57,671 nt of DNA from an uncultured Collinsella sp. (GTDB lineage: Bacteria; Actinomycetota; Coriobacteriia; Coriobacteriales; Coriobacteriaceae), in assembly GCA_900541175.1 (NCBI GenBank), contig UQIT01000012.1:1-57671 (forward strand), in the 5' to 3' direction. Below are positions 24,292 to 34,700 of the stretch, one piece after another; position 1 is the first letter of the stretch; every line of letters begins with the position of its first letter. Below the pieces are notes generated by a model. That model was given only the letters and a program-made list of their open reading frames with translations. It was not told the DNA's origin and made no database searches. Both the position numbers and the translations under genes were made by a program.

Positions 24292-27200
24292 CTAGCGCCC
24301 GTCGCCGCCCAGCAGCGCCAGAACATCCTCGCGCGTGAACAGCGCCGACGAGATGCCGTCGCCGCCGAGCACGCTGTTGACCAGATCGCGCTTGGACTCC
24401 TGCATCTGCATAATGCGCTCCTCGATCGTGTCCTTGGCGATGAGCTTGTACACGGTCACGGTGTGTTGCTGGCCAATACGATGCGCGCGGTCGGTCGCCT
24501 GATCCTGTGCGGCCACGTTCCACCACGGGTCGTAGTGAATGACCACGTCGGCCGCCGTCAGGTTCAGGCCCACGCCGCCCGCCTTGAGCGAAATCAAAAA
24601 GACCGGAACCTCGCCCGCTTGGAACTGTGCGACCATCTTGGCGCGGCTCTCCTTAGACGAAGCGCCCGTGAGCTTAAGGAAGCCGATGTCCTCCTTGGCC
24701 AAGCGCTTGCCAATGATATCGAGCATGCCCGTAAACTGGCTGAACAACAGGATGCGATGCCCGCCGTCGAGTGCGCCGTGCACGAGCTCCATGCACGTAT
24801 CGAGTTTGGCGCTCCCCGCCTTGTAATCCTCGTAGTGTAGACGCGGGTCGCAGCAGATCTGGCGCAGCTTGGTGAGCTCGGCGAGCACCTTGAGCTTGTC
24901 TTTCTTAAACTCGGATGCCTCGCGATGCTGCACCTGCTGGGCGATGCGGTCCTGGTTTGCCAGGTAGAGCTTGCGCTGCTCGCCGGTGAGCTGCGCCATG
25001 ACCGTATCCTCGATCTTCTCGGGCAGGTCGGCCACCACGTCTTCCTTTACGCGGCGCAGCACAAACGGCGACACGAGCGCTTGCAGGCGGGCGGCGCTGT
25101 CACCCTCGGCGTGCTCAACCGGGCTTTCGAAGCGCTTGGCAAACGACTCGCGCGTACCCAGCAGGCCCGGCATCAAAAAGTCGAAGATGCTCCAGAGCTC
25201 GGACAAGCGGTTTTCGATGGGCGTGCCCGTCAGGGCAAAGCGCACGCCGGCCGGCAGGCGCTTGGCGGCACGCGCCACCTGGGTGAGCGGGTTTTTAATG
25301 TACTGGGCCTCGTCGAGCACCACGCGGGCAAAATCCTGCTCGGCGTACTCATCGATATCGCGGCGCATAAGGTCATACGACGTCACGACCACGTTATGCT
25401 CGGCCACGCCGGCGATCTGCACGCGGCGTTGAGCCTTGGCGCCCACGATGGCGCACACATCGAGCGACGGGGCAAAGCATTCCAGCTCGGCAGTCCAGTT
25501 GTACACAAGCGACGCAGGGCACACCACGAGCGTGGGCTTGGCGTCCCCCGCTTCCACGCGCGCCAGGATATGTGCGATCATCTGCAGCGTTTTGCCCAGG
25601 CCCATGTCATCGGCCAAGATGCCGCCAAGGCCCAGGTGTTCGAGCGAGCCGAGCCACTGGTATCCGTCGACCTGGTAGCCGCGCATCGTTGCCTTGAGCG
25701 ATGCCGGCACCGTAAAGTCCATCTTGCCGAGCGTGTCCAGACGCTCGACGGTACGGCGGAACGCAGCGTCGCAATCGGCCTCGAGCGCGGGCGTGCGTGC
25801 GAGCATGCTATCGACGAACAGGGTGCTCGACGCGGGAAGCGACACGCCGTCGAGCAGGTCGACGGCATCGACACCCAGGTCCTCGGCGAGGCCAAACGCG
25901 GCTCGGGCACCCTCGTCCAGGCGAATGATGTCGCCGGACGCAAGGCGCGCAAACGTTTGATGACGCTTGTACGAATCGAGATAGACGGCAAGGTCCGCGG
26001 CCGAAAGCCCGCTCGCGCCCAGCTCGACATCGAGCAGATTGCTCTTGACGGTGGCGCGCACCGAGAGTTTGGGCGCAGGGCGCACCGAGATCTGGCGCAG
26101 GCGGTCGCTGAGCATGACCTCACCCAGCTCGGACAGGGCGGACAGGCCCTCGGTCAGCAGGCAGAACAAGCTCTCGTCATCGCGTTCCTCAAACGCCAGG
26201 CCGCCCTCGTGGAAATCGAAGTACAGGGCAGCCGTGTCCATAACGCGAAACTCCGCCACCTCGTCGCGGGGCGGCACGCCCGGGCGCTGCTCTTCGAAGG
26301 GGCTGCCCGGAGCGCCCAGGCTAAAGAGATCCGCTGACCAATCGCCGTAGGTAACCGTAATTTTGCAGGTCACGAGCCCATCATCGACGCCGATTGCCAT
26401 AGCAAAGCTCGGCTCGGGTGCCACGGTATCGAGCGCGGCGGGCGCGGTGAGATCGGTGTAGTCGCGCAAAATGGGCAGAGCCATACGACAGAACTCCCCC
26501 ACCTGGTCGGCAGCGATATGGACTGGCGTGCGACAGGGCAGCAAGCGCGATAGGAACGGCGCCGCATGCTGGGCAAACGCTACATCGGTTCGGCGCGCAC
26601 GGCGGGTGTCGACCAGATAGGCAACGTCGCCCGAAGCAAAGCAGTATGCATCGGCCGGCAGGCGCAGATCGTAGCTAACACCAGCCGCCGGCGCGATTTT
26701 GGCGGCAAGGAGCGGTGGGCGCTTAGCGGACGCCTCGTCCTCCCCTTGCGGAGACAGCTCAACCGCCACGTCATAGGTGCGATGCGTCGTCGTCCCCCGC
26801 GACCAGGCGGGCTCAAAGGAGATGGTCTGGCCGAGCAGCAGGTCCAGCACATATACGATGCTATACTCGGACAGCGGCAACTGACGCTCGGCGACAAAGC
26901 CGCTGCGGGCAAAGTCGTACGAGGCCGAACGCGAGCTTGTGATGTCATCGAGATAGGCAACTGTCGTCACAACAAGGTTGAGCAGCTTTGTCGACACGTC
27001 TTCGAAGGCTTCGGGCGTATGGACAAACGTGAGCTTCTTGCCGTACGAGAAGGTGCCGCCTCGGACATAGGCGTCGGCCATGCCGTCGATATCCTTGACC
27101 ACGTAGGACACCGAACCGCAGCGAATGCGGAACTCGAGCGCCCAGCTAAAGCGGTCGGCGAACAGCGGATTGTAGTACGGCACCAGCGAGGGCTCCAACA

Positions 27201-27756
27201 CCGCCTTGGGGGCGTCGGGATCAACGGCACCGGCAAGCTTGCGGCGCATGCTCGCCAGCTCATCCATGCGCGCGTCCGAAAGATCGGAGAGCGCCGCCAT
27301 GAGGCTGGGACTCGTGGGGACGGGTGCTGGGAAGGGAAAGTTAGGGTTGACCGTGGGCGTTGTAGGCGCGGGACGCGCGGACTGTTTGGGCTGAGCCGCA
27401 AACGTGCGGACCGGCGTGCGCAAACCTTCGACGGGCTCGGCGCCGCTGGCATCCAAATACGCCAGAGCCGTGGCAATGGCGTGCTTGCACATGCCGGGGT
27501 AACGATAGGCAGCGGGACAATCGCAATCGTAGTCGATTACCTCGTGCTCGTCCATGTCGAGCGCCACGCGCGTCTTGTACAGGTCGCCGCGCGAGCCGCG
27601 CACCGAGCCCTCAACCGTCACGTTTTTGGAGAAGCGCGAGCCGCTGTCCTCAATCGACAGCACGGCGCCGTTGAGCATGAGCGAACGCCCCTTCATAAAG
27701 GTGCCGCTCAAAGCCGCCTCTTTGCGAAGCGCCTGCACAAACGTCCCCTGCGCCAT
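24292..27756 (-). CDS. SNF2-family helicase with SWIM zinc finger
   Basis: 1154 residues from the ATG at 27756, which has GGAGG 5 nt upstream. A GTG at 27774 is less likely. The SWIM domain CxCx(9)CxH is at C78, C80, C90, H92 (YDCDCPAAYRYPGMCKHAIA). The SNF2 ATPase core has Walker A DDMGLGKTLQ, motif II DEAQ (LDEAQYIKN), GTPIENRLSELWSIFDFLMPG and motifs V-VI in the C-terminal lobe (LKAGGVGLNLTAADVVIHYDPWWN ... DRAHRIGQ). The middle 500 residues are unassigned. Bacterial SNF2/SWIM proteins (HepA-like) act on DNA-protein or RNA polymerase complexes; the exact target is unknown. It lies 28 bp downstream of dnaE, so it is probably co-transcribed with the replicative polymerase. Confidence 0.92.
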   Translation of the reverse strand: MAQGTFVQALRKEAALSGTFMKGRSLMLNGAVLSIEDSGSRFSKNVTVEGSVRGSRGDLYKTRVALDMDEHEVIDYDCDCPAAYRYPGMCKHAIATALAYLDASGAEPVEGLRTPVRTFAAQPKQSARPAPTTPTVNPNFPFPAPVPTSPSLMAALSDLSDARMDELASMRRKLAGAVDPDAPKAVLEPSLVPYYNPLFADRFSWALEFRIRCGSVSYVVKDIDGMADAYVRGGTFSYGKKLTFVHTPEAFEDVSTKLLNLVVTTVAYLDDITSSRSASYDFARSGFVAERQLPLSEYSIVYVLDLLLGQTISFEPAWSRGTTTHRTYDVAVELSPQGEDEASAKRPPLLAAKIAPAAGVSYDLRLPADAYCFASGDVAYLVDTRRARRTDVAFAQHAAPFLSRLLPCRTPVHIAADQVGEFCRMALPILRDYTDLTAPAALDTVAPEPSFAMAIGVDDGLVTCKITVTYGDWSADLFSLGAPGSPFEEQRPGVPPRDEVAEFRVMDTAALYFDFHEGGLAFEERDDESLFCLLTEGLSALSELGEVMLSDRLRQISVRPAPKLSVRATVKSNLLDVELGASGLSAADLAVYLDSYKRHQTFARLASGDIIRLDEGARAAFGLAEDLGVDAVDLLDGVSLPASSTLFVDSMLARTPALEADCDAAFRRTVERLDTLGKMDFTVPASLKATMRGYQVDGYQWLGSLEHLGLGGILADDMGLGKTLQMIAHILARVEAGDAKPTLVVCPASLVYNWTAELECFAPSLDVCAIVGAKAQRRVQIAGVAEHNVVVTSYDLMRRDIDEYAEQDFARVVLDEAQYIKNPLTQVARAAKRLPAGVRFALTGTPIENRLSELWSIFDFLMPGLLGTRESFAKRFESPVEHAEGDSAARLQALVSPFVLRRVKEDVVADLPEKIEDTVMAQLTGEQRKLYLANQDRIAQQVQHREASEFKKDKLKVLAELTKLRQICCDPRLHYEDYKAGSAKLDTCMELVHGALDGGHRILLFSQFTGMLDIIGKRLAKEDIGFLKLTGASSKESRAKMVAQFQAGEVPVFLISLKAGGVGLNLTAADVVIHYDPWWNVAAQDQATDRAHRIGQQHTVTVYKLIAKDTIEERIMQMQESKRDLVNSVLGGDGISSALFTREDVLALLGGDGR

Positions 27757-27784
27757 CACTTCCTCCAATCTCACCCGGGGTAGC

Positions 27785-30700
27785 TTAGATAACCGTCACG
27801 CGGCCCTGGTTACCCACAATGGCCTTTGCCTCTGCCAGCAGTGGAATCGAGCGCGCATTGACCTTGGCCGGCACCTCGGCACGCAGCACGCGCCCGTCCA
27901 CCTGCTCGATAAAGATCTCCACGCGGTCGCCGCCCGGGTTGGCGGTAAGCACCGTGGCAAGACGCGCCATATTGCCCTGGCTAAAGCGGCTGTTGGGCAC
28001 CATGACCTCAAACACCTTGGGCTTGTTGTTCTCCTCGTTAAGCTCCAGCGGCACGATCTCCTGCGCGATAATCTGGTCGCCGCGGTCCGAGCGCTCGAGC
28101 TTGCCCTTAATGCGCACAAACGCATCGGACAGCTGCGCGCCGGTCTCGGGATCGACCTCGCCGTACAGGTACCCCTCGGCCTCCTTGTAGGTCTTGGGGA
28201 ACACCACGACCGTGGCCTCGCCTTCCATGTCCTCGAGCTGCACAATACCCATGGGGTCGCCGTTTTTGGTCACGCGCTTGGACACGCTCGAGACCATGCC
28301 GGCCCACCACAGCGCCTTGCCCTCGGGAATCTCCTGGTTGATGGTACCGCCCGTGGGGTTTTGCACCTCGTAGCCGGTATCGATCTGCGAGAACGAGAAG
28401 TCGCGCGCCTTGGCTAGCGCATACTCAAACGGGCGCAGTGGGTGGTCCGAGACATAGATGCCCAGAACCTCCTTCTCCTGGCTCAGCTTAAGGTGACGGT
28501 CCCACTCCTGGCCATCCGGATCGGGCACGCTCACCTCAAAGCCCGAGCCCTCAACATCACCAAACATATCGAAGAACGACGTCTGGCCGCTCGCGCGATC
28601 TTTCTGGCGCTTTACCGCGGCATCGATGATGTTCTCGGGGTTGTTCTTATCCACAAAGTGCATCATCTGGCGACGCGGATACCCCGTGGAGTCGAAGGCG
28701 CCTGCCTTGATGAGCGATTCGATCACGCGACGGTTGGCCTGGCTCGAGTCCACGCGCTCGACAAAGTCGTGCAGCGTCTTAAACGGACCGCCCGCCTCGC
28801 GCTCGGCGATAATCGCCTGCGCCACGCCGGTGCCCACGCCGCGGATGCCAGCCAAACCAAAGCGCACGCCTTCCTTGGTAGCCGTGAACTCGGTACCGGA
28901 CTCGTTGACATCTGGCGAAAGCACGGGGATGCCGTCGTGGCGGCACGCCGAGACGTAGTGCACGATCTTGTCGGTCTTGCCCGTATAGGACGTCAGAACG
29001 GCCGCCATGTACTCGTGCGGATAATGCGCCTTGAGCCACGCCGTCTGCATAACCAGGATGGCGTAGCCGGCGGAGTGCGACTTGTTAAAGGCGTAAGACG
29101 CGAACTCGAGAACATCGTCCCAAATCTTCTGGGCGACCTCGCGCGTGTAGTTGTTCTTGATGGCGCCGTTCATCCAGTGGTCGTAGGTGGTCTCGTCCGA
29201 GCCATCCTCCCAGTGGAGCACCGTCGACGTGAGCAGCTTGATCTTCTTCTTAGCCACGGGCTTACGGATACGCGAGTCCGATTCGCCCTTGGAGAAGCCG
29301 CACATCTCGACGGAGATGAGCATAACCTGCTCCTGGTAGACCATGGTGCCGTAGGTTTCGCCCAGGATGTCGTCCAGACGGTCATCGTAGGAGACGGCCG
29401 GCTCCTTGCCGTTCATACGGTTGATGTAGGACGAGACCATGCCGGCGCCCAGCGGGCCCGGGCGGTACAGAGCGATCAATGCCACGACGTGTTTGTACTC
29501 AGTGGGCTTCATGTTCTTGATCGTGGCCGTCATGCCGGCGGACTCGACCTGGAAGACGCCGGCGGTGTGGCCGGAGCCCATGAGCTTAAAGATCTCGGGG
29601 TCGTCAAAGGGAATCTCTTCCTCTTTGATGTCGATGCCGAAGTTCTTTTTGATGTTTGCCTTGGCCTTGGAGATAACCGTCAGCGTGCGCAGGCCCAAGA
29701 AGTCCATCTTGAGCAGGCCCATGTCGGCGACGGTATGGCCCTCGTACTGGGTAATCTCGACGCCGCCCTTGGTGTCGAGCTTGGTGGGCACGTGCTCGTT
29801 GACGGGGTCGCGGCAGATCAGAACGGCGCACGCGTGCACGCCCTCGCCACGGGTGAGGCCCTCGATCGAGAGCGCCGTGTCGATGATGCGGCGAGCGTCG
29901 TCGTCCTTTTTATAGGCCTCGGCAAAATCGGGGTTAAACAGATCCTCTTTGCCGGGTTGTTTGTCGAGCACCTGCTTGAGCTTGACCTTGGGGTCGCTCG
30001 AGACCATCTTGGACAGGCGCTGGCCCATGTAGACCGGGTAGTCCAGGACGCGCGCGGCGTCGTTGATGGCCTGCTTGGCCTTGATGGTCGAGTAGGTGAT
30101 GACGTGGGTGACCTTCTCGGGGCCGTAGAGCTGACGAACGTGCTCCACGACCTCGAGGCGTCGCTCATCGTCGAAGTCCATATCGATATCGGGCATCTCG
30201 GTACGTTGCGGGGACAGGAACCTCTCGAACATCAGGCCGTTCTCGAGCGGGTCGAACGCGGTGATGTTCATGGCGTAGGCGACGATAGCGCCGGCGGCCG
30301 AGCCACGGCCGGGGCCGACGCCGATGCCGTTGTCCTTAGCCCATTGCACGTACTCGGCAACGATCAAAAAGTAGGCGGCAAAGCCCTTGTCGCAGATGAC
30401 CTTGTATTCGTACTCAAAGCGCTCTTTGATGTTGACGCCACCGATCTCGCGCGTGGCCCAGTCGTCGCCATAGTGCTGGCGCAGGCCCTTCTCGCACTCG
30501 CGGCGGAACTGGCTCTCGTGCGTCTCGCCGGGATCGAGCAACGGAAAGCGCGGCAGGATGATAGAGTCCCAGTCCAGCTCAACGTAGCACTTGTCGGCGA
30601 TCTCGAGCGTGTTGTCGCAGGCCTCGGGGCAATACGGGAACATCGCCCGCATCTCCTCCTCGGTCTTCATGTAAAACTCCGAGCCGGTCATGCGCATGCG

Positions 30701-31588
30701 GTTGGGGTCATCGACCTTGGCGTTCATGCCAATACACATGATGACGTCCTGCACGGGCGCATCCTCGCGGCGCAGGTAGTGGAAGTCGTTGGTGGCGATG
30801 ACCTTGACGCCCACCTGCTTGGCGATGTCGATGAGCGTGCGGTCCATCTGCTCGTCAGTCAGGCCGTTGTCGGTGGTGATGCCGTGTTCCTGGATCTCGA
30901 TGTAGAAGTCACCGGGCTCGAAGGTATCACGGAAGGTCTCGGCCCACTTGATGGCGCCTTCCATGTCGCCGCGGTCGATGTATTTGGGGATGATGCCCGC
31001 GATACAGGCGCTCGTGCAGATCATGCCCTTGGCATGGCGGCGCAGGTTGTCGAGCGTCACGCGCGGCTTGTAGTAAAAGCCCTGCACGGCGGCCTCGGAG
31101 ACCGTCTGCATTAGGTTGACGTAGCCCTCCTGATCCTTGGCCAGAAGGATCATGTGGTAGAGCTCGGGCTTGTGGTCGCGGGCAAGGGTCTCGTCCGGCG
31201 TAAAGTAGACCTCGCAGCCAAAGATGGGCTTGATGACCAGGGGCGGTTTGAGCTCGTCGATGTTGCCCTTCTCGTCCCACATGGCCATGTCTTTGACGTA
31301 CTGGGCATGCTCGCGCGGGTTTGCCTCGGGGTCGGGCTCCACCAGCTCGTCGCGGCGATCCTTTTCCAAGAAGGCCTTGTCGTGGCTCCAGGTTTTGTAC
31401 TCGGGCGTGTTGTGGTTGACGGCGTCGCAGGCCAGCGCCAGATCGGGCACGCCATACATGTAGCCGTGGTCGGTAATGGCCACGGCGGGCATGCCCAGCT
31501 CAACGGCACGGTTGACCATATCCTGGATACGGGTTGCGCCGTCGAGCATGGAAAAGACAGTGTGGTTGTGCAGATGGACGAATGCCAT
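27785..31588 (-). CDS. dnaE: DNA polymerase III alpha subunit
   Basis: 1267 residues, from the ATG at 31588 with GGAG 8 nt upstream. The N-terminal PHP domain (FVHLHNHTVFSMLDGATRI) keeps His residues of the metal site. The polymerase active site PDIDMDFDDERRLEVVEHV holds the catalytic Asp residues, followed by the GRGSAAGA finger region upstream and YQEQVMLISVEMCGFS, then GESDSRIRKPVAKKK. The C-terminus has an OB-fold region (WWAGMVSSVSKRVTKNGDPMGIVQLEDMEGEATVVVFP). This is the main replicative polymerase of the DnaE1 type. The region after the palm helices contains an extra loop (HWEDGSDETTYDHWMNG) not typical of E. coli DnaE. Confidence 0.97.
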   Translation of the reverse strand: MAFVHLHNHTVFSMLDGATRIQDMVNRAVELGMPAVAITDHGYMYGVPDLALACDAVNHNTPEYKTWSHDKAFLEKDRRDELVEPDPEANPREHAQYVKDMAMWDEKGNIDELKPPLVIKPIFGCEVYFTPDETLARDHKPELYHMILLAKDQEGYVNLMQTVSEAAVQGFYYKPRVTLDNLRRHAKGMICTSACIAGIIPKYIDRGDMEGAIKWAETFRDTFEPGDFYIEIQEHGITTDNGLTDEQMDRTLIDIAKQVGVKVIATNDFHYLRREDAPVQDVIMCIGMNAKVDDPNRMRMTGSEFYMKTEEEMRAMFPYCPEACDNTLEIADKCYVELDWDSIILPRFPLLDPGETHESQFRRECEKGLRQHYGDDWATREIGGVNIKERFEYEYKVICDKGFAAYFLIVAEYVQWAKDNGIGVGPGRGSAAGAIVAYAMNITAFDPLENGLMFERFLSPQRTEMPDIDMDFDDERRLEVVEHVRQLYGPEKVTHVITYSTIKAKQAINDAARVLDYPVYMGQRLSKMVSSDPKVKLKQVLDKQPGKEDLFNPDFAEAYKKDDDARRIIDTALSIEGLTRGEGVHACAVLICRDPVNEHVPTKLDTKGGVEITQYEGHTVADMGLLKMDFLGLRTLTVISKAKANIKKNFGIDIKEEEIPFDDPEIFKLMGSGHTAGVFQVESAGMTATIKNMKPTEYKHVVALIALYRPGPLGAGMVSSYINRMNGKEPAVSYDDRLDDILGETYGTMVYQEQVMLISVEMCGFSKGESDSRIRKPVAKKKIKLLTSTVLHWEDGSDETTYDHWMNGAIKNNYTREVAQKIWDDVLEFASYAFNKSHSAGYAILVMQTAWLKAHYPHEYMAAVLTSYTGKTDKIVHYVSACRHDGIPVLSPDVNESGTEFTATKEGVRFGLAGIRGVGTGVAQAIIAEREAGGPFKTLHDFVERVDSSQANRRVIESLIKAGAFDSTGYPRRQMMHFVDKNNPENIIDAAVKRQKDRASGQTSFFDMFGDVEGSGFEVSVPDPDGQEWDRHLKLSQEKEVLGIYVSDHPLRPFEYALAKARDFSFSQIDTGYEVQNPTGGTINQEIPEGKALWWAGMVSSVSKRVTKNGDPMGIVQLEDMEGEATVVVFPKTYKEAEGYLYGEVDPETGAQLSDAFVRIKGKLERSDRGDQIIAQEIVPLELNEENNKPKVFEVMVPNSRFSQGNMARLATVLTANPGGDRVEIFIEQVDGRVLRAEVPAKVNARSIPLLAEAKAIVGNQGRVTVI

Positions 31589-31689
31589 GTGATGAGCTCC
31601 GATGCGGGTTCGTGTTCTGACTGAACGATTTTACCGCACGGCGCGGACGGCACCCGAACCTAGCCAAACCCACACGGCTCCTCTTGCAG

Positions 31690-31752
31690 TTGCGGTGAAA
31701 TGCGGACTGTTTGGCGGCTTTTTTGGCCAAAACAGCCCGTATTCCACCGCAA
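31690..31752. repeat. 63-bp intergenic palindrome, copy 1
   Basis: Arms 31690-31712 and 31730-31752 are 23-bp inverted copies with 3 mismatches, beginning TTGCGGTGAAAT. The same 63-bp design is at 42734-42796. It lies after the addA stop and before dnaE, where it could also act as a terminator (loop rich in T). Confidence 0.85.
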
Positions 31753-31764
31753 GTTATCTGAAGG

Positions 31765-34700
31765 CTAGAGATTGTAGGTGACTACTTGAGGTTCGGCGGG
31801 TTCGACGAAGATGGTTGGATTCGCCTGCTCCACGCGGACGAACTTGACCGTCACCGCCTCAACGCCCGCTTTGTGCAACACGTCGGCGTAGACGCGCGCC
31901 TGCAGGGCGTGCTTCTCGAGCAGCTGGTCCGGCGTCTCATCCGGCGTGCCACCCGTCTTGTAGTCGATGACCAGTGCGCGCGACGGATCGGCCGGGTCGG
32001 TGGCAAGGGCATCGATGGCGCCCTCGGCATATGCACCGTAGCGGGCAATGTCCTTGTCCTCGCAGCCCAGCGAGAAGAACGGTACCTCGGCACGAACGCA
32101 CGGCCAGGCAAGCAGCTCGGCACGGACCGCCGACTTGAGCCAGCGATTCAGGGCGGCATCGAAGCGCTCGCGCTGCTCCGGCGTCAGGCGCCACAGACGC
32201 GCCAGCGCATCAGCACGCTCAGCGGGCAGCGCATCGGCACCCATCTCAATCAGCCACTGGCAGGCGGCGTGGAAGGCCGAGCCCAGCGCCATGGGGTTGC
32301 CGGCGAGCTCGACAGCGGCCACGTCCGCATCCGTCATCTCGGAACCATCCGACTCGGCATCATCGCCGGACTCGTCCATGGGAACACGCGCCTCGGCGGC
32401 GCGGTCTTCCGTCTCGGCATGGAGTGCCGCGGCGATTGACGAGTAGCTATACGAGTCACGCGCCGGGAACGGACAGATGCCCATGCGCACGCCCACTGCC
32501 TGGGGATACACAAGCTCAAACGAATCGGGCTTGGGGTCGGCAGGACCGGGAACGGCGGCGCGGGCATCTGCACCGGCACCCTCCGGCTCCGCATCGCCAC
32601 GAACAAGCCTGCCCTCGGCATCCAGCGAAGCGTTGGCCTCAAACGCCTGCTCGCCAAAGGTAAAGTCCGAAAGCGAAATGAGCTCGTAGTCGCCCGGTTG
32701 GGAGTTGTCGAACACCAGGCGGTCGGCATCGAGCTGCGGCATGTCCAGAGCGTCCGTCGGCAGAATGCGGCGCAGGACATCGTAGGTCAGATCCGTCTCG
32801 ACATCGAAGGTCGGCGCCGTCACCTTGCCACGGCTCGCGCCGGCATCCATCGCCAAGATCACCAGCTCGCGCGCACGCGTCATGGCGACATAGAGCAGAC
32901 GAGCCCGCTCCTCGAGCGAAAGCTGCAGGTCGTCGTTGCGCAGGCGAGCAAATGCCTCGGCGGGAGAACCCGTCGCACAGACGTCCTCCATGAGCTCCGG
33001 CGGCAGCCACAGCGACGTTCCCTTGCCCTTAAACGCGTGCTCAAACTGCTTTTTGACGTCGTCGCCCTTCACAAAGGTACCGTCGGCAAGCTTAACGCCG
33101 TCGAAGCGTGCCGGCAGTGCCACGACCTGCGCTCCGCCCTCGACGCGACCCATCTGTGCCGCACCCGAGGACTTACGCACGCCAAAGCACTCGGCGACCG
33201 CCACGACCGGATATTCCAGACCCTTGGAGGCATGCACCGTCATGATGCGCACCGCGCCGTCGCCCTCCTCGTTGAGGGCACCCGGGGCTTCCTTGCCCGC
33301 CAAGAAGCGGTCGAAGGCCAGCGCGATGGAACGCGGCGAGTTGCCGAACTCGGCCTCAGCCTCAGCCACGGCGTCGAGCGCCTTGAGCACGTTGGCGGCA
33401 ATGGCCTTGCCCTCGGGACCACGCTGTCCCAGACGCACAAACCAGCCGGAGGCGTTGACCACGTCGCGCGCGATGGCGGCGAACGAATCGCGGCCCACGC
33501 GACGAAGCGCATACCGCAGCACCTCGCGGGCGCGCGTCACAAGCGGCAAGTCTTGCAAACCCGGCACGTCGAAATCGCTCATGATGCCCATGTCGATATT
33601 CCGGCGCGAGGTCTCCCCTGTCTCGCTATCGAGCTTGGTCGCCAGCGCCAGGAACTCCTGGGCGCCGAGCGCAAACATCGGCGAGGCGAGCAGCGGCATA
33701 AGGCCCTGCGCCGTATCGGCCGGATTGGCGAGCGCGCAGACCAGGGCACGCACCGTCTGCACCTCGGCTGCCTGGGCAAAGACCGAGCCGCCTGCGATGA
33801 CGCAGTCGAGCCCCTGATCGCGGAAGGCCTGGGCGTAGACATCGGCGTTGGTCATGCGGCCCAGCAGCAGTACCATGCCGCCCTGGGGCTGGCCGGCATC
33901 GGCAAGCGCGCGGAAGCGCTCGGCGATCGCGCGGGCCTTGGCCTGTGTGCGCTCCTGCATACTGCCGCCGGCAACAAAGAGGGCCTGGCGGCGCGAGGCG
34001 TCCGCCACCAGCGTGTCCTTGCGGCCGTCGCTCGCCTCAAGATCCAAAAAGCCCTGCATCAGGCCGCCGTCATCGCCGTCGAAGACGCGTGCCACGTAAC
34101 GCAGCACCTCGTCATGGCTGCGGAAGTTGCGCACGAGTTTGACGAGCTCGCCAGCGGGGGCATCGGATGCGACAGCCGTCTCGGGCGCAGCAGAGGAGCC
34201 CACCTTGCGCTCCTGGCGGCGAAACACCTCGACCTCGGCGCCACGGAAGCGATAGATGGACTGCTGTGCATCGCCCACGGTGCACAGCGCGCGCCCCCCC
34301 GCACCCGTCAGGTAGCGTATCAGATCGACCTGCATCTGGTCGGTATCCTGAAACTCATCGATCATGACCATCTTAAAGCGGCCCTCGTACGCAGCACGGA
34401 TGGCAGGGTAATCGCGCAGGGCCTCGTAGGCCATACGCAGCAGGTCATTATTATCGAGGGCGGACTGGCCGGCCTTGAGCGCACGGTACTCCGCCTCCAC
34501 AGCACGGGCAAGCCCCACCAGCGCATCGAGCGCGGGGCCACCGCAGGCCAGCACGATATTGATAAATGCATCGGCAGCCTCTGCCTTGAGCAGTTCGACC
34601 TGCTCCTTGGGGAACGCCTTGCTCGCCCGCGGCATGGCGCACGACATCATGAGTCGCGCCGCATCGGCCATGGTCTTGCCGCTCGCCTCGAACGCGTCGA

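Noticed and set aside
28442..31114. 890-codon plus-strand open frame
   Set aside because: It is antisense to dnaE, a clear and complete gene, and reads as His/Val/Leu-rich shadow sequence with no domain.
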